13,774 nucleotides of DNA. It comes from Streptococcaceae bacterium. GTDB taxonomy: Bacteria > Bacillota > Bacilli > Lactobacillales > Streptococcaceae. The stretch is from the NCBI GenBank assembly GCA_031270215.1, contig JAISYB010000178.1:1-13774 (forward strand), written 5' to 3'. A program made the position numbers and the translations under genes. The stretch's first letter is position 1, and every line of letters begins with the position of its first letter. The notes under the pieces were generated by a model that searched no databases, was not told the DNA's origin, and saw only the letters and a list, made by a program, of their open reading frames with translations. Positions 7,148 to 13,681 of this stretch are shown here, in pieces.

Positions 7148-7156
7148 TGATATACT
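7148..7156 (+). promoter_or_regulatory. Extended -10 promoter of the pit operon
   Basis: TGATATACT is a TG-n-TATACT extended -10 box. No good -35 lies at 17 bp, which is tolerated for extended -10 promoters. TTGTCA (7116-7121) with TTATAG 17 bp later (7139-7144) is an alternative start. Transcription would begin near 7163, leaving a leader of about 28 nt before the pit start codon. Confidence 0.5.
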
Positions 7157-7190
7157 ACTTATGAAAAAGATTGTTTTTGAAAGGATAAAG

Positions 7191-8207
7191 ATGAATATTG
7201 CATTAATTGTTACGATTGTTCTAGTATTAGGAGTTATCTTTGTCAATGGTTGGACAGATGCGCCCAATGCTATTGCAACTGCTGTTTCGACACGCGTATT
7301 ATCCATTCGCTTTGCCGTTTGGATGGCTGCGTTCATGAATTTAATCGGTGCTTTAGTTTCGACACTTTTAGGCGCTAAGGTTGCTACAACTATCTTTAAC
7401 ATGGTTGATTTCTCGAAAAATCAAAGCTTACCTGAAACTGCACCACAGGTCGCACTTGCAGCGTCACTTTTTGCGATTGTCCTATGGGCAACTGCTGCAT
7501 GGTATTTTGGTATTCCAACGAGTGAATCACATGCCCTAATTGCTGGCTTGACTGGATCAGCGATTGCGTTAGGGGGCTTTTCAGCAGTTAATTTAAATGA
7601 ATGGGTAAAGGTGATCTACGGCTTAGTTGCCTCCGTCTTGATTGGCTTTTTTGGCGGAATATTAATCACAAAGCTTTTAGTTTTCTGCTTCCGCGACGTA
7701 CATCGCAGGACTGCGAGTAAATTTTTCTCAACCGGTCAAGCACTTAGCGCTGCTGCAAATGCTTATTTACACGGTGCACAAGACGGACAAAAATTCATGG
7801 GTGTTTTCATGCTCGGCTTAACCTTAAATCACATGTCGGAGTCTAATGCCCCTATTCCGCTTTATATTGTCGTAATTTGTGCCTTGACAATGGGACTTGG
7901 AACAAGTGTTGGTGGCGCAAGAATTATTAAATCAGTCGGTATGGATATGGTTAAGCTTGAAACCTACCAAGGTTTCTCTGCTGATTTATCGACAGCGATT
8001 TGTATTCAATTTATGACTAGCCTAGGTATTCCGGTTTCAACCACACATGCTAAAACAACTGCCATTATGGGTGTGGCAGCAAGCAAAAAGCTCAGCAGTG
8101 TTGATTGGAGTATTGTTAAGGAAATGGTTTTTGCGTGGATTTTGACTTTTCCAGGCTGCGGTTTAGTGGCTTTTATTATGGCAAAGCTTTTTATCGCAAT
8201 TTTTTAA
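7191..8207 (+). CDS. pit: PiT-family inorganic phosphate transporter
   Basis: A 338-residue polytopic membrane protein, typical of the shorter bacterial PHO4/PiT transporters, which bring in phosphate (often as metal-phosphate) with a cation. Both family signatures are present: GWTDAPNAIAT (20-30) in the first half and SAAANAYLHGAQDGQ (186-200) in the second. The paired GIPTSESHALIAGLTG and GIPVSTTHAKTTAIMG stretches show the internal repeat. The start is taken as ATG 7191, with AAAGGA 5 nt upstream. The upstream in-frame ATG 7161 has no ribosome site and lies at the predicted transcription start. The DUF47 gene follows after 35 nt, the usual partner arrangement. Substrate by family: phosphate; not tested. 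Confidence 0.92.
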   Translation: MNIALIVTIVLVLGVIFVNGWTDAPNAIATAVSTRVLSIRFAVWMAAFMNLIGALVSTLLGAKVATTIFNMVDFSKNQSLPETAPQVALAASLFAIVLWATAAWYFGIPTSESHALIAGLTGSAIALGGFSAVNLNEWVKVIYGLVASVLIGFFGGILITKLLVFCFRDVHRRTASKFFSTGQALSAAANAYLHGAQDGQKFMGVFMLGLTLNHMSESNAPIPLYIVVICALTMGLGTSVGGARIIKSVGMDMVKLETYQGFSADLSTAICIQFMTSLGIPVSTTHAKTTAIMGVAASKKLSSVDWSIVKEMVFAWILTFPGCGLVAFIMAKLFIAIF

Positions 8208-8242
8208 AGATTATCTAAAAAATAAATGAAGAGGTGGCTGAA

Positions 8243-8866
8243 ATGGCAAGAAAGAAACAGTTTAATTATTTTGAAGCAATGAATGAGATTGCTGTAAAGG
8301 TTGATCAGTCGTCAAAGCTTTTACAACAGCTTGCTAAAAATTATGACTATGAAGCATTGGTTGATCAAGCAGAGGCAATTCATATCCTAGAGCGCGAGGC
8401 GGATGTTTTAGTCAGCGACATCATGGAGGAGCTGGCGGTATCGTTTATTACACCGATTGACCGCGAGGATATTGTATTATTGACCCATTCACTAGATGAC
8501 GTAATTGATAATATTAATGAAGTGACCTATCTATTGGAGAATTTAGTCGTCAAATCATTACGAACAAGAACGATTGATTTCTTTGATTTGATTGCCGAGG
8601 CAACACATGGGATATGTCTTGCGACCTCTGAATTTTCTAAGTTTAAAAACTCAAAGACGCTCAAAGGCTTGTTAAAAAATGTTAATGATATCGAAAGACA
8701 AGCTGACTTGCTTTATTCTGAGCTAACTAAGGAAATGTATTCTACAGAAAATAATGCAATTGAGATTATCAAATGGCGAGATTTATACAATAAATTTGAA
8801 ACAATTGTTAATCAATCTGAAAAAGCAGTCAATACAATCGGTAGCTTGGTCATTAAAAATTCATAA
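8243..8866 (+). CDS. DUF47 (PhoU-like) protein, partner of the PiT transporter
   Basis: A 207-residue soluble protein, almost all alpha-helical, of DUF47/TIGR00153-like length. The first half carries ILEREADVLVSDIMEEL and FITPIDREDIVLLTHSLDDVIDNINEV, the acidic helix motif that binds metal ions in PhoU relatives. A matching second-half motif is NDIERQADLLYSELTKEM. The start is ATG 8243 behind AGAGGTGG. A GTG at 8234 is in frame but lies inside that ribosome site. Genes of this family lie directly behind pit in many bacteria and are thought to regulate or assist the transporter; that role is inferred from context here. lspA follows after 42 nt with no terminator. Confidence 0.88.
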   Translation: MARKKQFNYFEAMNEIAVKVDQSSKLLQQLAKNYDYEALVDQAEAIHILEREADVLVSDIMEELAVSFITPIDREDIVLLTHSLDDVIDNINEVTYLLENLVVKSLRTRTIDFFDLIAEATHGICLATSEFSKFKNSKTLKGLLKNVNDIERQADLLYSELTKEMYSTENNAIEIIKWRDLYNKFETIVNQSEKAVNTIGSLVIKNS

Positions 8867-8908
8867 TCATGCTACTGCTTTAAATCACTAGGAAGGGTAC
8901 AATGAAAG

Positions 8909-9370
8909 ATGTTTTTACCTTATTTACTCATCATCGTTTTAGTTGCGATTGATCAACTCATTAAATATCAAATTGTTGCAAATATTACATTAGGGGAGCG
9001 GATTGATTTTATTCCGAATATTTTGAGTTTGACTTATCTGAAAAACAATGGCGCAGCGTGGTCAATTCTTGAGGGGCAGATGTGGTTTTTCATTGTCATC
9101 ACACTCGCTGCCTTGGCTGTTGCTTTTTATTTCTTAATCAAACGCCCTAAAACTCACCAATTAATGACAATCTCAATTGTCATCATCACAGCTGGTATTA
9201 TCGGTAATTTTATTGATCGCATAAGATTGGGCTACGTTGTTGATATGTTTCAGCTGGATTTTATCAATTTTCCCATCTTTAATTTTGCAGATGCCTGCTT
9301 AGTTATCGGCGTCTTGCTGCTTTGTGTCTATTTATTTAAATTTGACACGGAGAATATGAAGGAGAAATGA
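8909..9370 (+). CDS. lspA: Lipoprotein signal peptidase (signal peptidase II)
   Basis: A 153-residue inner-membrane aspartic protease that removes signal peptides from diacylglyceryl-modified prolipoproteins. Four hydrophobic helices are visible. The family blocks are AIDQLIKY (13-20), TYLKNNGAAWSIL (42-54), GNFIDRIRLGYVVD (99-112) and FNFADACLVIG (124-134). By comparison with the Pseudomonas enzyme structure the catalytic pair should be D112 and D128, with D103 conserved nearby. The start is ATG 8909; an in-frame TGA at 8903-8905 rules out an earlier one. GGAAGGG (8891-8897) is 11 nt away, rather far, and serves a nearer out-of-frame ATG at 8902 better. The stop TGA abuts the next start codon. 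Confidence 0.95.
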   Translation: MFLPYLLIIVLVAIDQLIKYQIVANITLGERIDFIPNILSLTYLKNNGAAWSILEGQMWFFIVITLAALAVAFYFLIKRPKTHQLMTISIVIITAGIIGNFIDRIRLGYVVDMFQLDFINFPIFNFADACLVIGVLLLCVYLFKFDTENMKEK

Positions 9371-10258
9371 ATGAAAATTGTTATCACAACAGAGGTCGGT
9401 CGGATTGACAAGGTACTTGCTGATTTGACGGATTATTCAAGAAGTCAGCTGACAGATTGGCTAAAACAGGGTGCAATCTTAGTGAATCAGACACATGTCA
9501 AGCCTAATCTAAAGGTAAAATCAGGAGATGTCATCGAGATTATTCCACCAAAGCTTCAAAGTTGCGAACTGATTGCGGAGGATTTGCCGTTAGAAATTAT
9601 TTACCAAGATAGTGACGTTGCAGTTGTTAATAAGCCTCAGGGAATGGTTGTTCACCCGGCAGCAGGACATGCAAATGGCACATTAGTCAACGCCTTACTG
9701 TATCATCTTGAAGATTTATCGGGAATTAACGGCGAGCTTCGTCCGGGGATTGTTCACCGGATTGACAGAGATACCTCTGGACTTTTAATGATTGCTAAGA
9801 ATAACGCAGCGCACCTTAGCTTGTCAGAAGCGTTAAAAAACAAAACAACTGAGCGGATTTATTACGCAATTGTTCACGGTGTTTTAAAGCACGATAAAGG
9901 TAAAATCGAAGCGCCTATTGGACGAGATCCTAAAAATCGTAAGAAGCAGACAGTGCTTAGCGGTGGAAAACCAGCTGTCACTCACTTTGAGGTTTTGGAG
10001 CGATTTGAAAATTACACTTTCATCAAGCTGCAGCTAGAAACTGGGCGTACACATCAAATCAGAGTACATATGCGCTATATTGGTCATTCTGTTGCAGGAG
10101 ATCCGCTTTACGCACCAAGGCAGACATTAAAAGGTAACGGACAATTTCTCCATGCAGGCGTCATTGGTTTCATTCATCCGAAAACTCAGGAACACCTGCG
10201 TTTTGAAGCACCATTACCGGAGATTTTTCGTGAAACACTCGCAAGCCTACGTAATTGA
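9371..10258 (+). CDS. rluD: RluA-family large-subunit rRNA pseudouridine synthase (RluD/YlyB type)
   Basis: A 295-residue RNA-modifying enzyme. Residues about 11-60 form an S4 RNA-binding domain (RIDKVLADLTDYSRSQLTDWL). The catalytic RluA domain starts near 75, with VVNKPQGMVVHPAAGH (85-100), the signature PGIVHRIDRDTSGLLM (125-140) with catalytic aspartate D132, and LETGRTHQIRVH (222-233). RluD of Escherichia coli modifies helix 69 of 23S rRNA; the exact target here is inferred. ATG 9371 directly follows the lspA stop, with AAGGAG 6 nt upstream inside the lspA end, so the two are translationally coupled. The lspA-rluD order is common in Bacilli. A terminator follows 11 bp after the stop. Confidence 0.92.
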   Translation: MKIVITTEVGRIDKVLADLTDYSRSQLTDWLKQGAILVNQTHVKPNLKVKSGDVIEIIPPKLQSCELIAEDLPLEIIYQDSDVAVVNKPQGMVVHPAAGHANGTLVNALLYHLEDLSGINGELRPGIVHRIDRDTSGLLMIAKNNAAHLSLSEALKNKTTERIYYAIVHGVLKHDKGKIEAPIGRDPKNRKKQTVLSGGKPAVTHFEVLERFENYTFIKLQLETGRTHQIRVHMRYIGHSVAGDPLYAPRQTLKGNGQFLHAGVIGFIHPKTQEHLRFEAPLPEIFRETLASLRN

Positions 10259-10268
10259 CGTAATATTC

Positions 10269-10309
10269 AACAGTAACAGCTTCATACTTGAGTTCGTTGC
10301 TGTTTTTTT
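10269..10309 (+). terminator. Rho-independent terminator of the pit-lspA-rluD unit
   Basis: AACAGTAAC (10269-10277) pairs with GTTGCTGTT (10296-10304), with one G-T pair and an 18-nt loop. A run of seven T (10303-10309) follows. It stands 11 bp past the rluD stop. Confidence 0.85.
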
Positions 10310-10362
10310 GTGAAATTACATGTGGCTTGGGGCAATAAAAAGCGTTGAATAAAACTGCTGAG

Positions 10363-10460
10363 TCACAAAGTAAGATAGCTAGGTGGCACCAATGATTTTC
10401 ATGCAGGTGTAGGAATTAATATCGTAGTCTTATTTTTTAAAAAAATCTTCACAAAGTAAG
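10363..10460 (+). repeat. 12-bp direct repeat TCACAAAGTAAG upstream of upp
   Basis: TCACAAAGTAAG occurs at 10363-10374 and at 10449-10460. The second copy overlaps the -35 box and spacer of the upp promoter. The first copy is 86 bp upstream. This may be a regulator site repeated at the promoter, or a duplicated promoter half that has lost its -10 box. Confidence 0.45.
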
Positions 10461-10476
10461 TATTTATGTGTAGAAT
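10448..10476 (+). promoter_or_regulatory. Sigma-A promoter of upp
   Basis: TTCACA (10448-10453), exactly 17 bp, then TAGAAT (10471-10476). This is the best promoter match in the window. Transcription would start near 10483, giving a 38-nt leader before upp. Confidence 0.7.
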
Positions 10477-10520
10477 AAACGAAGCAGCAAGTTCGTTATC
10501 ACTCTAGATAGGAGTTCAAA

Positions 10521-11150
10521 ATGGGAAAATTTCAAGTAATTAAGCATCCATTAATTCAGCATAAACTAACAATTATTCGTCAAAAGGACGTGGGAACGAA
10601 AGTTTTTCGAGAGGTTGTTAATGAAATTGCGATGCTAATGGCATATGAGGTCAGTCGTGATTTACCGCTTGAGGAGATTGTGATTGAAACACCGATTACC
10701 AAGACAACGCAAAAGACCTTGTCGGGCAAAAAGCTTGCAGTTGTGCCGATTTTAAGAGCTGGTATTGGGATGGTAGACGGCATTGTTTCCTTAATTCCCG
10801 CCGCAAAGATCGGGCATATCGGAATGTATCGTGATGAGGAAACCTTACAGCCGGTCGAATATTTAGTAAAATTACCAGAAGACATTGATCAAAGACAGAT
10901 TTTTGTTGTTGATCCAATGCTTGCAACAGGAGGGTCGGCAATTTTAGCGATTGACTCTCTTAAAAAACGTGGTGCAGGTAATATCAAATTTGTTTCCTTA
11001 GTTTCCGCACCGGAAGGGGTCGAGGCTTTACAAAAGGCACATCCGGATGTCGATATCTATACCGCAAGCTTAGACGAGCGTTTAAATGAGCATGGCTACA
11101 TCGTGCCTGGCTTAGGGGATGCAGGCGATAGATTGTTTGGTACAAAATAA
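10521..11150 (+). CDS. upp: Uracil phosphoribosyltransferase
   Basis: A 209-residue cytosolic enzyme that turns uracil and PRPP into UMP for pyrimidine salvage. The length is that of bacterial Upp. Visible motifs are VVPILRAGIGMVDG (74-87), the PRPP-binding loop VVDPMLATGGSA (129-140), and the uracil-binding C-terminal YIVPGLGDAGDR (193-204). The start is ATG 10521, with AGGAG 6 nt upstream. It has its own promoter and is followed after 21 nt by the CoA-binding gene. No uracil permease or PyrR-binding leader was recognised beside it, so control by PyrR is not supported by the sequence. Confidence 0.96.
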   Translation: MGKFQVIKHPLIQHKLTIIRQKDVGTKVFREVVNEIAMLMAYEVSRDLPLEEIVIETPITKTTQKTLSGKKLAVVPILRAGIGMVDGIVSLIPAAKIGHIGMYRDEETLQPVEYLVKLPEDIDQRQIFVVDPMLATGGSAILAIDSLKKRGAGNIKFVSLVSAPEGVEALQKAHPDVDIYTASLDERLNEHGYIVPGLGDAGDRLFGTK

Positions 11151-11171
11151 GGTTGACTACGGGAGGTAATA

Positions 11172-11618
11172 ATGGCGTTTGAAAATCCAAGTCAAGAAGT
11201 AATTTTTGGTTATTTAAGACAGGCAAAAAATATTGCAATCGTTGGCTTAAGCAATCGACCTAGTCGGACAAGTTATTTGATTGCTGAGGCATTGCAAAAG
11301 GATGGATATCGTATCTTTCCGGTCAATCCGCTTCTTTTAGGAGAAACGATTTTAGGCGAGAAAGTTTATGCCAATTTAAAGGATATTCCTGAAGAGATAG
11401 ATATCGTAAATATATTTAGACGCAGTGAATTTTTAGCTGAGGTCGCAGCGGATTTTGTAGAAACAAATGCTAAGGTTTTTTGGGCACAGCTAGATGTTGA
11501 AAGCGACACGGCAGCCAATTTTTTACGGGCGCATGGTAAAAATGACATTGTGATGAATCGCTGTATCAAGATAGAACTCGCCTATTCAGGCATTAAACGA
11601 CCTAACATTAAGCATTAA
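11172..11618 (+). CDS. CoA-binding Rossmann-fold protein (YccU-like)
   Basis: A 148-residue protein that is one CoA_binding domain, the size of the YccU/YneT group. The nucleotide fold begins NIAIVGLSNRPSRTSYLIAEAL (20-41), followed by YRIFPVNPLLLGETILGEKVYANLKDIPEEIDIVNIFRR (46-84), the characteristic second and third strands. The C-terminus holds VFWAQLDVES and a cysteine in VMNRCIKIE, conserved in relatives. Members bind CoA or related cofactors; the physiological role is unknown. The start is ATG 11172, with GGGAGG 5 nt upstream. It is the second gene of the upp transcript, and a terminator follows at once. No functional link to uracil salvage is known to me. Confidence 0.88.
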   Translation: MAFENPSQEVIFGYLRQAKNIAIVGLSNRPSRTSYLIAEALQKDGYRIFPVNPLLLGETILGEKVYANLKDIPEEIDIVNIFRRSEFLAEVAADFVETNAKVFWAQLDVESDTAANFLRAHGKNDIVMNRCIKIELAYSGIKRPNIKH

Positions 11619-11627
11619 ATTGATAGA

Positions 11628-11680
11628 AAGAGTGGATATTGAGCAAGCTTTTATCGTTTGTTCAATTTCCGCTTTTATTT
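11628..11680 (+). terminator. Rho-independent terminator of the upp operon
   Basis: A long stem joins the stretch AAG(A)GTGGATATTGAGCAAGC (about 11628-11648) to GTTTGTTCAATTTCCGCTTTT (11656-11676). It has few mismatches and ends in a T-rich tail (TTTTATTT). It begins about 10 bp after the CoA-binding gene. Confidence 0.75.
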
Positions 11681-11767
11681 GTGTACTTGTAAGATTTTCA
11701 AAACAGTTATCTGTTGATTTTTATAAAGTATTATGATATTTTGGGAACATTAATTATAAGAAACTAG

Positions 11768-12439
11768 CTTCATCAGGGTAAAAAGGTTAAAAAATGGATT
11801 GTAAATAGTCATTTTTTAAACAATATATACTTCAGTTTTTTTAATACAACGTATGAGATATGGTATGTTTATGGCGAGAAATGAAGCAACGAAGTTTTAA
11901 AATATACTACAACATCATATCGTAAAGATGAAGGAATAAACCTAAGACATCTTTTTTGCTACTACTATAAAAAGTTTTTGCAAGCAACCATAGATGTGAT
12001 GACTATGACTCTTCAACAAACTAAACAAAGCATTGCACAGATTGAAACGGGTTCAAATCAAGATGATCAACAAGTAAAACAAGATTTACAGAAAATGAAA
12101 AATATTTATGATGAAGAGATTAAAGCTTTAAAAGCAAATGATCTAGAAAAATTCTCTAATCTGGAAAATCAAATCGACATCTTACGACTTAAGAGAATAA
12201 TATCTGATAAATCTGAAGAATATTTAACCTTTCAAAATGAAGCCTGGTTTCAACCATTTAAAAAGTTTCTACCTTTCGAGTATTTAGGATATGGTCGTTT
12301 GGTAAATGACATTGAAATCCTCCCCTCTAATGCCTTTATTATAGGGATGGTCTATCTATTGAGTTTAAGTTCGGTCTTTATTGTATTTTCGGGATATTTA
12401 TACAAAAATTATTACTATAGGAAAGTTGGGAAATTATGA
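11768..12439 (+). pseudogene. Remnant of an ABC-transporter membrane subunit
   Basis: One frame runs from after the TAG at 11765 to TGA at 12437-12439, with a single in-frame TGA at 11882. Before that stop it reads SHFLNNIYFSFFNTTYEIWYVYGEK, and after it SNEVLKYTTTSYRKDEGINL, so the protein-like sequence continues across the stop. No ATG with a ribosome site precedes it. The TTG at 11978, which would open a 153-residue frame, has none either. The last part is polar and coil-rich (about 12050-12210), then ends in one clear membrane helix, NAFIIGMVYLLSLSSVFIVFSGYLY, and a basic tail. Its stop overlaps the ATPase start by ATGA, the usual permease-ATPase coupling. The transporter family and substrate were not recognised. 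Base composition is more AT-rich than the flanking operons, consistent with acquired DNA now decaying. Confidence 0.55.
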
Positions 12440-12949
12440 CAGAAATTCAAGTTAAAAACCTTACAACAGACCTATTCAAAAATTTAAGCTTTGAATTATT
12501 CCAAAATGGTTTATATGGATTCGTTGGTCGTAATGGTATTGGTAAAAGCACTTTATTTAGTATCTTAAATAAGGAAATTAAAATATCAATTGGCGAGATT
12601 AAAGTCGGAAAAGTTTGTTATATACCAAGCTTAGAAATATTTGATAAAAATATCACTGCCAATGATTATTTTAAATTATTATCTGATGAGGAGAAAATAA
12701 CTCTTAATAAAAATCTTGAATTGATGGGTAATCCCGACTTTTTTAACAAAAAAATCGGTACTTATTCTCTTGGAATGAAGGAGTTGTTCGCATTTATATT
12801 TGCAATATCTATCGAAAGTGATATTTTGATTCTTGACGAATTAATTGATGGACTCGATGAAAAAAACGTTAGTATTCAACCATTGCGATTTGGTCTATCT
12901 TCTAAAAGAAAACCAAGTGTTAAAACTAAACAAGTTATCAGATAGTTAA
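12436..12949 (+). pseudogene. ABC-transporter ATPase with frameshift and internal deletion
   Basis: The ATPase opens at ATG 12436. It has Walker A GRNGIGKST (31-39), a divergent signature YSLGMKE (110-116), Walker B ILILDE (130-135) and D-loop GLDEKN (139-144). The frame as it stands ends at 12945 after 169 residues with an unrelated basic tail. Shifting one base at the A7 run 12860-12866 instead gives TLVFNHCDLVYLLKENQVL and on to TAA 12947-12949. That looks like a genuine ABC ATPase end. Even then the part between D-loop and switch histidine is too short, so about 15-25 residues seem deleted. The protein is probably inactive. It would have been the energy subunit of the membrane remnant just upstream. 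Confidence 0.65.
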
Positions 12950-12956
12950 GCTTAAG

Positions 12957-13110
12957 TTTGATAAAGCATCTCCCAGCAAAAAAGCGTTCAGCGGTGTAAA
13001 AGTTTGAAATTGAAAAAGCAGTCCGATTTAGGGCTGCTTTTTTGGCTAAAAAGGGCAGAAATGTTTTATCAATGTGCATATTTGATAAAGATTTTCTAGC
13101 TTTGATAAAT
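12957..13110. repeat. Cluster of TTTGATAAA motifs
   Basis: TTTGATAAAG occurs at 12957-12966 and 13081-13090, TTTGATAAAT at 13101-13110, and the inverted form TTTTATCAA at 13064-13072. The last pairs with the 13082-13089 copy as an inverted repeat (arms TTTATCAA/TTGATAAA, 9-nt spacer). Four copies within 155 bp may mark binding sites or a decayed repeat; AT-rich chance is possible. Confidence 0.35.
13013..13043 (+). terminator. Rho-independent terminator after the ABC remnant
   Basis: AAAAAGCAGTCC (13013-13024) pairs with the start of GGGCTGCTTTTTT (13031-13043) around a 6-nt loop with a G-T pair, and ends in six T. The A-rich 5' side also allows use on the minus strand. Confidence 0.85.
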
Positions 13111-13181
13111 CATAAATGGCTAACCTGTTTAAAATAGTTACAAGCAGATATAGTCTTATTTGCTTTTATCAGATTGAATAA

Positions 13182-13232
13182 TCAAAAAACAATGTTTTCA
13201 CGACGTCCTAGCTCGTCCCAGTCGCTTTTTGA
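13182..13232. repeat. Inverted repeat with inner CGTCC-type tandem
   Basis: TCAAAAA (13182-13188) pairs with TTTTTGA (13226-13232). Inside, CGAC and GTCG pair, and the loop carries the tandem CGTCCTAG and CGTCCCAG. Read on the minus strand this is a GGGACG-type tract, reminiscent of the GGGACAG edge of the 5654 element. It lies in the gene-free stretch 13044-13681, where otherwise only the features listed separately were seen. Confidence 0.3.
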
Positions 13233-13399
13233 CTTTTATATTTTTAAGGTAAATGTATTTACTTACACTGGTCTAACCTATATACTGATGATAGTAAAGC
13301 ATATTGTTTAGGTTTCTCTATAAAATTTACACTGTTAAATAAAAATATGCGAGTGTCAAGACACCGTTTTTTACAAGGGGAAAAAGGGGGAAACGCCTC

Positions 13400-13533
13400 A
13401 TGTTTGTTGCAATTCAAGTGTAAAAGAAACACTTGTAATCGCTGATATGAATGAGTTTTCAGATGATATGCATGCTTTGTTGAGGCATGCTAAAAAGATA
13501 GAATTTGCCTGTTCTGGAATTAGAAATATCTAA
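13400..13533 (+). pseudogene. Possible remnant of a CoiA-like competence gene N-terminus
   Basis: ATG 13400 reads MFVAIQV and stops at 13423. A frame shifted by two bases continues KETLVIADMNEFSDDMHALL, then RHAKKIEFACSGIRNI, and stops at 13531-13533. Joined, the pattern (M-F-V-A-I, then L-V-I-A, then F-x-C-x-G) recalls the N-terminus of CoiA, which in lactobacilli begins much like this and bears a CxxC zinc site. Here the second cysteine position reads isoleucine. The similarity is by eye only. A G-rich tract (AAGGGGG) lies before the ATG but 10 nt away. The inverted repeat CAAGTGT (13415-13421) / ACACTTG (13429-13435) sits at the frame break. It could equally be a chance reading of non-coding DNA. 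Confidence 0.3.
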
Positions 13534-13549
13534 GTAGGAATATTAATAT

Positions 13550-13594
13550 TAAGGCTTTTCAGCAAGGTTGCCTACTTTCCGCTGATAAGCCTTA
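13550..13594. repeat. 14-bp inverted repeat upstream of uppS
   Basis: TAAGGCTTTTCAGC (13550-13563) and GCTGATAAGCCTTA (13581-13594) pair over 14 bases with one mismatch and a 17-nt loop. GTAGG (13534-13538) can pair with CCTAC (13571-13575) as an alternative. There is no T-run after it, so it is not an obvious terminator. It may be an operator, a transposon-end remnant or an RNA hairpin. Confidence 0.5.
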
Positions 13595-13644
13595 TATCTA
13601 TGGCAAAAATTCTATGAGAAATAGGGAATTCACGCCTTTTAAAG

Positions 13645-13661
13645 TATAATTATGGTATGAT
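13645..13661 (+). promoter_or_regulatory. Promoter region of uppS
   Basis: TATAAT (13645-13650) is a perfect -10 box without a good -35. TGGTATGAT (13653-13661) is an extended -10 box close behind it. The first would start transcription near 13657, just before the ribosome site, so it is preferred. Confidence 0.5.
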
Positions 13662-13681
13662 AAAAGCTAGGAGGGATAAAA

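Noticed and set aside
10381..10390. AGGTGGCACC before upp, similar to the T-box core
   Set aside because: No stem I, specifier loop or downstream antiterminator/terminator pair is visible, and upp is not a usual T-box target. Probably chance.
10580..10941. Minus-strand open frames inside upp
   Set aside because: Shadows of the strongly coding plus strand, with no ribosome sites or protein features. The same applies to the minus-strand frames inside the activase, CoA-binding and pit genes.
11978..12439. A 153-residue gene starting at TTG 11978
   Set aside because: No ribosome site precedes the TTG, and protein-like sequence in the same frame continues upstream past it, so it is better read as the end of a broken gene.
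12876..13079. A 67-codon minus-strand open frame over the ABC remnant end
   Set aside because: It crosses a terminator hairpin, has no ribosome site and no recognisable protein pattern.
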